Origin: Winogradskyella sp.
GTDB lineage: Bacteria > Bacteroidota > Bacteroidia > Flavobacteriales > Flavobacteriaceae
Length of the DNA: 64,000 bases
Direction of reading: 5' to 3'
NCBI RefSeq assembly: GCF_003712105.1
Contig: NZ_RHLG01000001.1
Coordinates: forward strand, 124,001-188,000
Shown: piece after piece, positions 8,395 through 17,928 of the stretch
How the letters are laid out: every line of letters starts with the position of its first letter
Numbering within the stretch: the stretch's first letter is position 1
Made by a program: the position numbers and the translations under genes
Notes under the pieces: model-generated
The model's input: the letters and a program-made list of their open reading frames with translations, nothing else
Database searches by the model: none
Told to the model about the DNA's origin: nothing

Positions 8395-9524
8395 GATAAA
8401 TTGAGTTTAAATAATTCAGAGGCAATTCCGTCGCTTAAAAATTGCCCTTTTTTGGTTACTCGCAAATGCTCCTCATCAATATACAACAAATGTTGGTTAA
8501 TGTATGCATTTGCGTGCTCCAAAAGATAATCCTTAAAAACTGTGCCAAAATCTTTCTCAACTTTAGCAATTGAAATTCCCCACATGGTACGTAATCCTAT
8601 CATTACATATTCGTTATAGCGGTCAGTCTTTGTCAATGTTTCTAGCTCAATAGGTAATTCCCCATTTTGAATTGCCTTTATATATTTTGAATTATTACGC
8701 ACATTCCATCCACGTTGTTTACCATTAAATGAATGTGCTGAAGGTCCAATACCTATATAGGATTTACCTTGCCAATAGGCCGAATTATTACGGCTAAAAA
8801 AGCCCTCTTTCCCAAAGTTTGACAATTCATAATGCACAAAACCTTTATTTTCTAGAGTCTCTTTTAGAATATAAAATTGCTCTTGCGCTTTTTCGTCATT
8901 AACATCATCAATAATACCCTTTTTTATAAACGAAGCCAAAGCTGTATTGGGCTCAACAGTTAGTGCGTAACAAGATATATGAGGTATATTATAGCTCAAT
9001 GCAGTTTCTATATTCTGAATCCATTGCGTATTGGTCGCATTTTGAATCCCATAAATTAGATCTACCGAAATATTATCGAAATGCTGAGTTGCCACTAATA
9101 AGCAGTTTTTTGCCTCTTCAGAATTATGAGCACGATTCATCAATTTTAAATCTTCATCAAAAAAAGACTGAATACCAATAGATAATCTGTTGATTTGTGT
9201 ATGCGTTAAATTTTGTATGCGTTCAGGTGATAAATCATCAGGATTGGCTTCTAATGTAATTTCAGGATTATCAGAAACCTTATAATTTTTATAGACCGAT
9301 TCAATTAAAAACTGTAATTCTTTAATCGATAATACTGAAGGTGTGCCGCCGCCAAAATAAATCGTTTCAATAGTTACCCCATTAAACTCATCTTTTCTAA
9401 GCTCTAATTCTTTAGCTAGAGCACCGACCATTTCATCACGCTTTTTTAGTGATGTCGAAAAATGAAAATCGCAATAATGACATGCTTGTTTACAAAATGG
9501 AATATGGATGTAGATGCCTGACAT
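8391..9524 (-). CDS. hemW: HemW-like radical SAM protein
   Basis: A 377-residue radical SAM protein of the HemN/HemW group. The 4Fe-4S motif CKQACHYCDF is at residues 11-20, followed by the glycine-rich IYFGGGTPSVL and the SAM-binding region with SIGIQSFFDEDL. It lacks the N-terminal extension of true HemN and has the HemW length, so heme trafficking rather than coproporphyrinogen oxidation is likelier. It abuts ruvC (stop 9525) and overlaps the cyclase gene, suggesting a common transcript. Confidence 0.85.
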   Translation of the reverse strand: MSGIYIHIPFCKQACHYCDFHFSTSLKKRDEMVGALAKELELRKDEFNGVTIETIYFGGGTPSVLSIKELQFLIESVYKNYKVSDNPEITLEANPDDLSPERIQNLTHTQINRLSIGIQSFFDEDLKLMNRAHNSEEAKNCLLVATQHFDNISVDLIYGIQNATNTQWIQNIETALSYNIPHISCYALTVEPNTALASFIKKGIIDDVNDEKAQEQFYILKETLENKGFVHYELSNFGKEGFFSRNNSAYWQGKSYIGIGPSAHSFNGKQRGWNVRNNSKYIKAIQNGELPIELETLTKTDRYNEYVMIGLRTMWGISIAKVEKDFGTVFKDYLLEHANAYINQHLLYIDEEHLRVTKKGQFLSDGIASELFKLNLS

Positions 9525-10079
9525 TTATTTCTTCACTCTACCCTCATTTTGCTTTACAAAACTTGCCCAACCAGAATAACTTTTGCCCACTTGTAATCTA
9601 CCTTGATTGTAAAAATGACAAACGGCGGCTGCCAAACCATCCGTAGAATCTAGATTTTTCGGTAACTCTTTTAACCCTAGCAAGCTTTGTAGCATTTTTG
9701 CCACTTGTTCTTTTGAGGCATTACCATTACCTGTGATGGCCATTTTAATTTTTTTAGGTGAATATTCGGTAATTGGGATTTCGCGCGATAAGCCTGCTGC
9801 CATAGCCACACCTTGAGCGCGACCTAACTTTAGCATACTTTGTACATTCTTGCCAAAAAAAGGTGCTTCGATAGCAATTGCGTCTGGGTGATAGGTGTCA
9901 ATTAGTTCTATTGTGCGTTCAAAAATAAGTTTGAGTTTTAGGTAATGGTCATTATACTTTTTAAGTTGTAACTCATTAAGTTGTAAAAACTCCATCTTTT
10001 TACCCACAACTTTTATAAGCCCAAAACCCATTACTGTAGTTCCTGGGTCAATACCTAATATTATTTGTTCTGAAGCCAT
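9525..10079 (-). CDS. ruvC: Holliday junction resolvase RuvC
   Basis: A 184-residue RuvC endonuclease. Acidic active-site residues are visible: D11 in GIDPGT, E71 in IAIEAPFF, and the aspartates of NLDSTDGLAAAVCH near residue 145. It resolves Holliday junctions as a dimer with RuvAB (family knowledge). It is followed immediately by the HemW-like gene and preceded by an outer-membrane barrel gene with 4 nt between, all on the minus strand. Confidence 0.95.
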   Translation of the reverse strand: MASEQIILGIDPGTTVMGFGLIKVVGKKMEFLQLNELQLKKYNDHYLKLKLIFERTIELIDTYHPDAIAIEAPFFGKNVQSMLKLGRAQGVAMAAGLSREIPITEYSPKKIKMAITGNGNASKEQVAKMLQSLLGLKELPKNLDSTDGLAAAVCHFYNQGRLQVGKSYSGWASFVKQNEGRVKK

Positions 10080-10082
10080 AAA

Positions 10083-10721
10083 TTAATCACAATAATAACA
10101 GCCACTTAAAGCTATTGATACTCCAAAAGTTACATTAAATACATTACCATTAAACGCACCTAAGCCCAATATTTCGGGGTTATAATCATCTAAACTTGTA
10201 AAGCCATAGATATACGAAATGTCACTGTACAAAGCTATTTTTCTATTAATTGAATAATGCACTTCAAAGCCAAGAATAAAATTTAGATACGATTGTTTAT
10301 TATCGCCCAAATTTCCTAAAGGCTTTGCATTTGAATACCCTGGACCTGCATGTAAAACCACTTGAAAATGCTCTGGTAAAAAGGTTAAAGACTGCGATGG
10401 ATTATACACCAATTGTGCATTAATACGTGAATAATTTACCTTGAACTCTTGCATGCCATCTTCACTAGCAAAGCGATTAAACCCATAATCTAATTTTGCA
10501 CCTAAAGTTCTACTAAACATACGTTGTATGCCTAAATTTACTGTTGGGAAATTTAAACCTTTAGCAGGTGCACTATCTATAAAGCCTGATTTTGACGGAG
10601 AATTAACACCAAGAGATATTTGCGCTTTCCAAGTGCTATTATCTATGCGTTGAGCATATGTAATGCTTAAGAAAAATAGAAGGTTTGTAACTAGCAGGTA
10701 TTTTGCAAACTTATGTCGCAT
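10083..10721 (-). CDS. Outer-membrane beta-barrel protein
   Basis: A 212-residue predicted barrel. ATG at 10721 gives a clean signal peptide (MRHKFAKYLLVTNLLFFLSITYAQ, given here in two parts: MRHKFAKYLLVT, NLLFFLSITYAQ). A longer frame reaching 10826 would run into the divergent gene and is rejected. The body has alternating strands (TLGAKLDYGFNRF, FQVVLHAGPGYSN) and ends in an aromatic-rich strand. It resembles OmpA-type barrels that lack the peptidoglycan domain. Specific role unknown. Confidence 0.75.
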   Translation of the reverse strand: MRHKFAKYLLVTNLLFFLSITYAQRIDNSTWKAQISLGVNSPSKSGFIDSAPAKGLNFPTVNLGIQRMFSRTLGAKLDYGFNRFASEDGMQEFKVNYSRINAQLVYNPSQSLTFLPEHFQVVLHAGPGYSNAKPLGNLGDNKQSYLNFILGFEVHYSINRKIALYSDISYIYGFTSLDDYNPEILGLGAFNGNVFNVTFGVSIALSGCYYCD

Positions 10722-10749
10722 AGTCTTATAATTTGGTTTAATTTGTAGC

Positions 10750-11718
10750 GTGTTTGAAAGCATTCCATACAAAACTAAGCAATTCTTAATTGCCATTATT
10801 AAACTAAGTATAATAGTTGGAGCCACATATTATATCTACAATAAGTTACTTAGCAACCCAAAACTCAATTTTAGTGAATTTGCTTCATTTTTAGTGAAAA
10901 ATGATACTTTTTCAGTTAAAAACGTTCTTTTTTTACTCTTTTTATCCATTTTTAATTGGTTTTTCGAAATTCTGAAATGGCAAAAATTAGTTAATTCTAT
11001 TAAAAAAATTACTTTTTTTGAAGCCTTAGAGCAAAGTCTCGGTGGCCATACAGCTTCATTAATTACACCTAACAGAATTGGAGACTATGGCGCAAAATCT
11101 GCTTACTATTCAAGGACTCACAGAAAACAAATTGTACTGCTCAATCTACTTGCCAATATGAATCAAATGGCGGTAACTACACTATTTGGAATCTTAGGTT
11201 TAGTGACATTCTATAAAACATATGAGATGGAACTAAACTACTATAAAATATCAAGATTCCTTATAATTATTTGTGCTGTCGGTCTATTCACAATATTTGG
11301 CGTTAAACAATCAAAAGTTAAAATCAAAGGATTTTCCATTGAGCGCGTCATAAATTACCTTAAAAATATACCCTATAAAATTCATAGGCATACGTTTTTA
11401 CTTTCAGTATTTAGGTACGCTACTTTTTCCTTTCAATTTTATCTTTTGTTGCAAATATTTGGTGTAGATATTGACTATTATACTGCTATGGTCGCCATAA
11501 GCAGCATGTATTTTTTAAGTTCGATTATTCCAACATTAGCGGCTTTTGATGTCCTAATAAAAACAAGTGCAGCTGTATTTTTATTTAGTTTCTTAGATAT
11601 AGATGAGTTAACTATTTTGAGTGTATCGACGACCATGTGGCTTCTTAATTTTATTTTACCTAGTGTTTTTGGAAGTTACTTCGTCATTAATTTTCAACTT
11701 CCTAAAACAGAAGATTAG
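10750..11718 (+). CDS. Flippase-like (AglD/LPG-synthase type) membrane protein
   Basis: A 322-residue polytopic membrane protein with about seven or eight transmembrane helices, of the lysylphosphatidylglycerol-synthase-like/flippase-like (UPF0104) type. The conserved SLGGHTASLITPNRIGDYGAKS stretch (about 93-114) is the family hallmark, here in parts: GGHTASLITPNRIGDYG. The start is GTG at 10750. Its stop abuts the next ATG, so it is co-transcribed with a family 2 glycosyltransferase. A shared role in lipid or glycolipid export is plausible but inferred. Confidence 0.8.
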   Translation: MFESIPYKTKQFLIAIIKLSIIVGATYYIYNKLLSNPKLNFSEFASFLVKNDTFSVKNVLFLLFLSIFNWFFEILKWQKLVNSIKKITFFEALEQSLGGHTASLITPNRIGDYGAKSAYYSRTHRKQIVLLNLLANMNQMAVTTLFGILGLVTFYKTYEMELNYYKISRFLIIICAVGLFTIFGVKQSKVKIKGFSIERVINYLKNIPYKIHRHTFLLSVFRYATFSFQFYLLLQIFGVDIDYYTAMVAISSMYFLSSIIPTLAAFDVLIKTSAAVFLFSFLDIDELTILSVSTTMWLLNFILPSVFGSYFVINFQLPKTED

Positions 11719-12852
11719 ATGTTATTTGGTATTTGTTTCAGTATTATATGCCTCTACCTAGCATTAATTGCTTGGTTTAATTGGGGATTTAATAAAGTTG
11801 AAGAATTTCAACTTCAAGATTTAAAACCGAAGACTCAATTTACCGTAATTATTCCGTTTAGAAACGAAGCTAAAAATCTCCCAGTACTACTTAACGCAAT
11901 TAGCAATCTACATTATCCTAAATCACACTATGAAATTATTTTAGTTAATGATGCTTCTGAAGACAATTCCGTTGAAATTATTACTGGTTTCTTAGGCAAG
12001 AACCTATCAGAATTTAATGTGAGCATAATTGAGAATCATAGAACATCAAATTCGCCTAAAAAAGATGCCATTAATACCGCAATATATAAAGCAAAACATG
12101 ATTGGATTATAACGACAGATGCCGATTGTTTGCTGCCAAAATATTGGCTAGACAGTTATGATGAATACATCCAAAAAAATGAAATTATTGCAATTGCCGG
12201 ACCTGTAAGGTTTGTTGGCTTATCGTCTTTTTTTAATCGCTTTCAAATATTGGATACCTTGAGCCTTCAAGGTGTAACTATAGCTGGTTTTGGTTTGAAA
12301 CATCCTTTTATGTGCAACGGAGCAAATTTTGCATATTCAAAAACTGCTTTTAACACTGTTAATGGTTTTGAAGGCAACCACATAATAGCTAGTGGTGACG
12401 ATGTTTTTTTGCTTCAAAAATTCAAAAAAGAATACCCTAAAAAAGTGGACTTTATAAAGTCCGAAAAAGCTACGGTACAGGCAAAAGTTGCTGACTCCTT
12501 TGAATCATACATTCAACAGAGAATACGTTGGGCATCTAAAACTAAAAGCTATGATTCTGCCATAACTAAGGGTATTGGCCTTTTGGTTTTCTTAGCAAAT
12601 CTTATCATGGTAATATTAATTCCACTTTGGGCATTTAATTTGCTAAGTCTGAAAACAATTGGGATGTTCTACCTCATAAAATCGAGCATAGATCTACTCA
12701 TTATTTTTAAAACTGCACGCTTTTACCAACAAGAACCTGTGCTATTATCGTATGTGTTTTCTAGTCTCTTATACCCATTTATAACTACATATATTATCAT
12801 TGTTGCGCCATTTTCGTCATATAAATGGAAAGGCAGAATATTTAAAAATTAA
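11719..12852 (+). CDS. Family 2 glycosyltransferase, membrane-bound
   Basis: A 377-residue GT2 enzyme: an N-terminal membrane helix, a GT-A domain with FTVIIPFRNEAKNLPVLL, VNDASEDNS, the DxD-like TTDADCLLP (about 135-143) and the Q(Q/R)xRW motif as QQRIRWASK near residue 270, then three or four C-terminal membrane helices. This is the layout of processive or lipid-linked sugar transferases. It directly follows the flippase-like gene. The acceptor is unknown. Confidence 0.85.
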   Translation: MLFGICFSIICLYLALIAWFNWGFNKVEEFQLQDLKPKTQFTVIIPFRNEAKNLPVLLNAISNLHYPKSHYEIILVNDASEDNSVEIITGFLGKNLSEFNVSIIENHRTSNSPKKDAINTAIYKAKHDWIITTDADCLLPKYWLDSYDEYIQKNEIIAIAGPVRFVGLSSFFNRFQILDTLSLQGVTIAGFGLKHPFMCNGANFAYSKTAFNTVNGFEGNHIIASGDDVFLLQKFKKEYPKKVDFIKSEKATVQAKVADSFESYIQQRIRWASKTKSYDSAITKGIGLLVFLANLIMVILIPLWAFNLLSLKTIGMFYLIKSSIDLLIIFKTARFYQQEPVLLSYVFSSLLYPFITTYIIIVAPFSSYKWKGRIFKN

Positions 12853-12914
12853 AGTTTTTTTGGTAGCTTTAACCAAATCGAAGACTTTAAACCCAAATCT
12901 AAACACAACTCATC

Positions 12915-13778
12915 ATGAAAAATGCTATTCTATTTTGCTTATTTCTGATATGTATATCATTATCACATGCCCAACAACTTTATAAAGTTGGAGATGAAAC
13001 CCTAGAACTAAAAACTGAAGTTGAAGGCGAATTAGATTTATTATGGACTATTACCGATGGGAATTATCGGTTTTTTATAAAAACAAAAGATGATAAAATT
13101 ATTGAACTAAAAAACAATAAAACATCTGGTAGAGCTTATGACAATGCCTACATCCAAACCCTTAATGAATTAACTACTGGTAGCGGACTTTCTGCAGAAA
13201 AGGTAAAACTAACAACAGGAAGTCTAAAGCGTTTTTTAGATAAGTATAATAAAAGTGTGAATATCGATTATAATGCGGTTGATAGAGATAGTCGAGTAAA
13301 CTTTAGACTAGGCTTTTTTGGTGGTATTACGAATCATCCATTAGTAGAAAGTATTGATAATAATTCTGCTTTTCAGTTGGCTGCAGAATTAGAAATATTT
13401 GGAGACACCAATAACCCAAGACACTCTGGCTTATTGCAAGCTAGACAAACTTTTGGCTCTAGTGGCGACTATAAAACCACAGAGTTTTCTTTAGCATACA
13501 GACTGCGTGTTATTAAAAAGGAAAACTTCAATATTTATGTACAAAACAACTTTGCTACGGTCAATATTTTCTCAGTAGATAGACTTATAAATACTACGAC
13601 AGTTAACCAAGATGAAACGGAATTTGATGTGCCTTTTAGTTTTGGTATTGGTGCGGATTTTAAAATCTCTGACAATAGCTATATTTCAATTGTTTATGAT
13701 AGATTATTTGCTGTAAATCTTGACAACAGAGGAGATTTCCCAACAGATATTTTGGTCGGTTATAAATTCAACTTATAA
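12915..13778 (+). CDS. Secreted/outer-membrane protein of unknown family
   Basis: A 287-residue protein with a signal peptide (MKNAILFCLFLICISLSHAQ). The first part (to about 110) is a lysine/glutamate-rich periplasmic region and the rest looks like a barrel ending in GYKFNL, a typical Bacteroidota outer-membrane C-terminus. It lies 62 bp after the glycosyltransferase gene and 3 bp before the Bax-inhibitor-like gene. I do not recognise a specific family. Confidence 0.7.
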   Translation: MKNAILFCLFLICISLSHAQQLYKVGDETLELKTEVEGELDLLWTITDGNYRFFIKTKDDKIIELKNNKTSGRAYDNAYIQTLNELTTGSGLSAEKVKLTTGSLKRFLDKYNKSVNIDYNAVDRDSRVNFRLGFFGGITNHPLVESIDNNSAFQLAAELEIFGDTNNPRHSGLLQARQTFGSSGDYKTTEFSLAYRLRVIKKENFNIYVQNNFATVNIFSVDRLINTTTVNQDETEFDVPFSFGIGADFKISDNSYISIVYDRLFAVNLDNRGDFPTDILVGYKFNL

Positions 13779-13781
13779 TAG

Positions 13782-14522
13782 ATGAGTATTCGGAATTCTA
13801 GTACTTCTAACCCTATTTTTAATGACTACTTTTGGGACGACGGTAGAGATTCGTCTAAAAAAATGACCGTATTTGGCATTTTTGTAAAATCGTTTGTGGG
13901 CATTATAGTCATAGCTGCTATTACATCTTATATCTGGAAATTAAGCACAGAAGGTGTTGATACTGGTTGGTTTACTTTAGGTGGCATGTTAGCCTCGATT
14001 GTAATAAGTATCATTATTTCGTTAAGAACACAATGGGCTGGTTTCTTGGTACCATTATATATTATAGCAAAAGGGGTTTTCCTTGGCGGATTTTCTGCTT
14101 ATGCGCACAAAAATTACCCAGAATTACCATATCAAGCCATTGGTGTAACAATCGTTACTTTTTTTGTTATGCTCTTACTATATCAAACTCGAATTATTGT
14201 AGTGACAAAAAAACTAAGAAGTGTGATTATTACAGCAACTATAAGTATTATGGTTGTTTATCTAGTCTCCTGGATTCTTGGTTTTTTCGGAATTAAAACG
14301 TTTATATGGGGCACGTCTTGGTTAGCAATTGGGTTCAATATTTTAGCTGCTATAGTAGCATCTTTTGCATTGCTTTTAGACTTCGATTATATAGAGCGTT
14401 ATAAAAATAAGGCACCTAAACAAAAGGAATGGCTAGCCACTTGGGGCTTATTAGCGACATTAATTTGGCTGTATGTTGAAGCACTAAGGTTACTTCAAAA
14501 ATTTGCTATTAAGTTTAGATAA
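13782..14522 (+). CDS. Bax inhibitor-1/YccA-like membrane protein
   Basis: A 246-residue inner-membrane protein with seven predicted helices. The N-terminus has short asparagine-rich sequence (NPIFNDYFW) followed by KKMTVFGIFVKSF, and the C-terminus ends in DFDYIERYKNKAPKQKEWLATWGLL and LYVEALRLLQKFA, matching Bax1-I/YccA-like proteins. Family members are proton-coupled calcium-leak channels or FtsH-linked regulators; the role here is not shown by the context. Confidence 0.8.
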   Translation: MSIRNSSTSNPIFNDYFWDDGRDSSKKMTVFGIFVKSFVGIIVIAAITSYIWKLSTEGVDTGWFTLGGMLASIVISIIISLRTQWAGFLVPLYIIAKGVFLGGFSAYAHKNYPELPYQAIGVTIVTFFVMLLLYQTRIIVVTKKLRSVIITATISIMVVYLVSWILGFFGIKTFIWGTSWLAIGFNILAAIVASFALLLDFDYIERYKNKAPKQKEWLATWGLLATLIWLYVEALRLLQKFAIKFR

Positions 14523-14529
14523 TAAAATT

Positions 14530-14655
14530 TATATCCGATTGAGTACTTCGGTCAAGCTCAATATAAACTGAAGTCGACACCTATTTAAAGAACTACATTT
14601 TGAAGACCTTTCGACTACACTTCGACTTCGCTCACTGACCACGCTCAAGGTGACA
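14530..14655. repeat. REP-like intergenic element
   Basis: A non-coding stretch built of interlocking words related to TTGAGCxTGACCGAAGT and CTTCGACTACACTTCGACT, including TTCGGTCAAGCTC, GAAGTCGACACC, TTCGACTTCGCTCAC and CGCTCAAGGTGACA. These resemble the short repetitive intergenic elements scattered through many flavobacterial genomes. Only one copy lies in this window. It separates the Bax-inhibitor-like gene from the convergent lipoprotein gene and could act as a terminator. Confidence 0.5.
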
Positions 14656-14660
14656 AGACT

Positions 14661-15134
14661 CTATTTGATTGAAATAATTACTGGTAACACAAACTCAGTG
14701 TTGACTTGTTGGCCTCGTTTTAAAGCTGGATATATTTTAGGTAATTGTTCTATACTCCCATTAAGAAGGTCATTTATATCAGGAATTATTTCTAGAGTTT
14801 TTGGTTGTGTTTTTATATCTAAGACCGAAATTTTACCAATACTATCTATTCTTAATTTCATTGATATCGTATCGCTGATATCTTGCGAAACAACAATATT
14901 CTGTGAAGACAAGTAATCATTAACATGTTGTAAAATTACAGTTTCAAAACATAATTTTCTAGGTTGTTTTCCTGAAACAGTATCGCATGCCGAAAAACTA
15001 GGGTATTCGTCAACAGTATTCCAATCAATAGTTTCTAACTCTTGCTCAGCTATATCATCAGCTTTAACTTTTTTAGTTTCAAAATAGTTGCAAGAGACTA
15101 AAAGAAGAACAATACAGATTACTAATCGCTTCAT
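14661..15134 (-). CDS. TonB-C-terminal-like lipoprotein
   Basis: A 157-residue lipoprotein: the signal MKRLVICIVLLLVSC has a lipobox cysteine at residue 15. The mature part has the pattern seen in Bacteroidota TonB-type energy transducers (YPSFSACD followed by a second cysteine in KLCFETVILQHVNDYL, then a strand-rich C-terminus ending FVLPVIISIK). It has no TonB membrane anchor or proline-rich linker, so it is unlikely to be an energiser itself. A related C-terminal domain occurs in the M56 protein 1.2 kb upstream. Confidence 0.65.
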   Translation of the reverse strand: MKRLVICIVLLLVSCNYFETKKVKADDIAEQELETIDWNTVDEYPSFSACDTVSGKQPRKLCFETVILQHVNDYLSSQNIVVSQDISDTISMKLRIDSIGKISVLDIKTQPKTLEIIPDINDLLNGSIEQLPKIYPALKRGQQVNTEFVLPVIISIK

Positions 15135-15175
15135 TTACATAATTCTGAAACCGAAAAGTACAACATTTTTGGGTT

Positions 15176-16309
15176 TTAGTTTTTATCCATAAAGTTTTCC
15201 TCACGAAGTTCTTTTAAGCGATATTCAGCCAATCTTTTAAACATCTCTTCTTTGTTATTTTTTATGAAGTCTTCGTACAATTTTATAACAGCTTTTCTAT
15301 CGGAATAATATTCGTCCTTTGTCCGTATAATTCGGAATTTGGTAAACGTATCTTTAGGATCTTCTTTTAAAGCTTTTTGGAAGGCTTTAATTGCTTGCGG
15401 ATACTTTTTCTGGCGATTTAAAACCACTCCTAATTGCGAATACTCTTTACTTAATGGTGTATCCATTAGCTTTAATGACTTCGTTATATACTCTTCAGCT
15501 TTTTCAAAATTATTAAGTCGTTCGTAATAGGTGCCGATGAGATACATAGATGTTGCATCATAAGGATTGAATTGTAATACTTTTTTTCTATGAAAAATAG
15601 CATCTTCATAATCAGAATTTTTACCATAAGTGATACTCAATTTTTCATGAATAAACTCTGAAGATTCACCCAAATCAATAAGCCTTTTGAACCAAGTTAT
15701 GGTTTCTTCCATATAATCTTGATAATAATAATTTTGCGCTTTTAAGCTTATAAGCTCTACATTATCAGGATAGCTTTCCAGGCCTTTATTGATATACTTA
15801 TGAGAAATTGTATGATTGCGTTTTATAAGATGATGTTTCGCAATTTTAAATATTGCTTTTTGGTGGGTCTTATCTAAGTCGTATGCTGACATAAACCGAT
15901 TTAAAGCTGTTGAATCATTAAGCTTTTCTAAAACAACGCCTTTTTGATAATGGTAATTAGGGTTTTTATAATCTGAATAGATCAAGTCTTCAAATAGTTT
16001 TGACGCTTCCTCGTACTTCTTTGAACGGGATAGTAATTGTGCGTATTCAAATTTGAGAAGAGAATTCTTAGGGTTAGATTCTACACCTTTTTTATAGGCC
16101 TCTAGAGCCTTACCAAAATTCCCTATGGCGATATAAGCTTTGGCTATTTTACCATAAACCTCAGTTTTGTTATTGTATGTATTATAGGATTCTATGGCCA
16201 TAGAATATTTTCCGTAAGCATATAAACTATCTCCAACTTGTAATGCCGAAGACTGAGCTTCGGCATTAACTTGACTAATTAAAAGAAGTAAAAGAATTAC
16301 TTTTCTCAT
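15176..16309 (-). CDS. Secreted tetratricopeptide repeat protein
   Basis: A 377-residue protein with a signal peptide (MRKVILLLLLISQVNAEAQS) and about nine TPR motifs across the remainder, for example AIESYNTYNNKTEVYGKIAK, ALEAYKKGVESNPKNSLLK, and AIKAFQKALKEDPKDTFTK. It is periplasmic or outer-membrane associated and probably a protein-interaction scaffold. It is 3 bp from the M56 gene stop, so it is the third cistron of the BlaI-M56 operon. Confidence 0.8.
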   Translation of the reverse strand: MRKVILLLLLISQVNAEAQSSALQVGDSLYAYGKYSMAIESYNTYNNKTEVYGKIAKAYIAIGNFGKALEAYKKGVESNPKNSLLKFEYAQLLSRSKKYEEASKLFEDLIYSDYKNPNYHYQKGVVLEKLNDSTALNRFMSAYDLDKTHQKAIFKIAKHHLIKRNHTISHKYINKGLESYPDNVELISLKAQNYYYQDYMEETITWFKRLIDLGESSEFIHEKLSITYGKNSDYEDAIFHRKKVLQFNPYDATSMYLIGTYYERLNNFEKAEEYITKSLKLMDTPLSKEYSQLGVVLNRQKKYPQAIKAFQKALKEDPKDTFTKFRIIRTKDEYYSDRKAVIKLYEDFIKNNKEEMFKRLAEYRLKELREENFMDKN

Positions 16310-16312
16310 ATC

Positions 16313-17926
16313 TTAATTTTCGGGCTGGATTTGAAACATAATAGGCAATGAGTAAGGCACAATTACCTTTTCTCCATTGTGCTCGCCAGGTATCATTTGT
16401 GGTAATAATTCTATAACTCTTACTGATTCTTCCTCCAAACCTGGATGTGGTGCTCTAGCTTTTATATCAATGACATTACCATCTTTGTCTATTTTAAAGA
16501 ATACTGAGATGCGTTGCTTACCAACTAAGCCAAGATTAGATGCCTTTTCTATATTAAAGTTTTTATTTACAAACTTGGCCACCTTTTGAGAAGTGCATTT
16601 CTTCTTTTCTTCTTCATCTGTTAATTGTGAACACTCTTCAAATGTCGGTGCTTTATCTATTACCGCATACGGTACCTCGGTTTTTCCGTCAAAATCCCTT
16701 GGATCAAGCTTTTCAGTTTCTGTAACGCTCTTGCCTTTAGAAGCAAAGAAATCAAAAGGGTTCTTAAAGTTAATATACATTTTATAGGTTTCCCCATCTT
16801 TATTACCAACTTCTGCTTCAGTAAATTCTCCTGAAAGTTCTTCATCTTTATGATGAATTGAATACCTAATTTCTTTAGTTTCGTGATTTATTACCGCCCA
16901 GCTCACATAATTGCTATTGTTAAAAAGAAAATCCTCATACTTTTCATGAATTTTCTTTGTTTCATCATCCATATTACGACTTAAGGACATTGAGTAAGAG
17001 TATTGTTCTAAATCTAATGCTTGTTCAGATTCAAATTCTGAAACTCCTTTTTCGCATGACACATATAGAAGCATAGAAAAAACTGCTGGAAATAAAAGTA
17101 AATACTTGATAAGCGCTATTTGCTTTGATTTTGATTTTTGTAACATATCTATTCGTTTTTTAATTAAAGATGATTTAAAAAAAGTATTGGTAAAAGACAA
17201 TTGCTGAGTGTCAAACACTTGGTTGAGCAATTGAACATAATACTGCCTTTTACCATTTTGTTCTATAGCACTGGCATCTGCAATATATTCATGTAGTGCT
17301 TTAATTCTACTTTGGTACATGTAAACTAATGGATTAAACCAAAGTACGATTCGCATAATTTCGAATACTAAAAGGTCTATACTATGCCATTGCTTAACAT
17401 GCACCAACTCGTGATTAAGTATCGTAGACTTTTCGTTAATAGAGATTTTTTCACCCAAGAAAACCGTATTAAAAAATGAAAACGCTGCGTTACTCCTCAT
17501 TAGATTTACAATGAGCACATTGCCTTTCCATCGTTTAGGGTTTTTATGCCTTAGCCAATAAAGTTTTAACAATTTATAAGTAAATAATAACAGTGCTGTC
17601 ATTACCCCAAAACCTAAAACTATTTGCCAAATTGGTATGCCTGGATTATTTAGTTCAATCCCTGTTTGCAATGCTATTTGTTGGTCAAGCTCAGATACGG
17701 GCGTAATGTTACCTATAACTACTTCTGGTAATACAACAATAAAGTTGTCAGGCTGTAAAGCCTTAAATAAATCGAGCTTTACAAATGGCAAAACAAAAGA
17801 CAAAATAGATGTCGTTAGCAGATAAAATCTATTGTAGGTAAAGAATGTTTCACGTTTAAGAAATACATCGTAGACTACTAAGAATACGAGTTGAAATATG
17901 ACAATTTGTAAAATATAATGTAGCAT
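16313..17926 (-). CDS. M56 (BlaR1-like) metallopeptidase with TonB C-terminal domain
   Basis: A 537-residue membrane protein with four N-terminal helices. The zinc metalloprotease motif HELVH lies near residue 170 in LNHELVHVKQW, after GEKISINEKST. A membrane helix (about 275-292) is followed by a periplasmic part whose last 110 residues (APTFEECSQL, VFFKIDKDGNV, PYSLPIMFQI) look like a TonB C-terminal domain. BlaR1-type proteins sense a signal and inactivate their BlaI partner, which is encoded directly upstream. The beta-lactam-binding sensor domain of classical BlaR1 is absent, so the signal is not necessarily an antibiotic. Confidence 0.85.
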   Translation of the reverse strand: MLHYILQIVIFQLVFLVVYDVFLKRETFFTYNRFYLLTTSILSFVLPFVKLDLFKALQPDNFIVVLPEVVIGNITPVSELDQQIALQTGIELNNPGIPIWQIVLGFGVMTALLLFTYKLLKLYWLRHKNPKRWKGNVLIVNLMRSNAAFSFFNTVFLGEKISINEKSTILNHELVHVKQWHSIDLLVFEIMRIVLWFNPLVYMYQSRIKALHEYIADASAIEQNGKRQYYVQLLNQVFDTQQLSFTNTFFKSSLIKKRIDMLQKSKSKQIALIKYLLLFPAVFSMLLYVSCEKGVSEFESEQALDLEQYSYSMSLSRNMDDETKKIHEKYEDFLFNNSNYVSWAVINHETKEIRYSIHHKDEELSGEFTEAEVGNKDGETYKMYINFKNPFDFFASKGKSVTETEKLDPRDFDGKTEVPYAVIDKAPTFEECSQLTDEEEKKKCTSQKVAKFVNKNFNIEKASNLGLVGKQRISVFFKIDKDGNVIDIKARAPHPGLEEESVRVIELLPQMIPGEHNGEKVIVPYSLPIMFQIQPEN

Positions 17927-17928
17927 CT

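Noticed and set aside
10722..10826. 35-residue N-terminal extension of the barrel protein at 10083.
   Set aside because: It would overlap the divergent flippase-like gene and hide the signal peptide that starts at 10721.
16313..17926. Beta-lactam resistance function for the BlaI-M56 pair.
   Set aside because: The penicillin-binding sensor domain is absent and no beta-lactamase gene is in the window.
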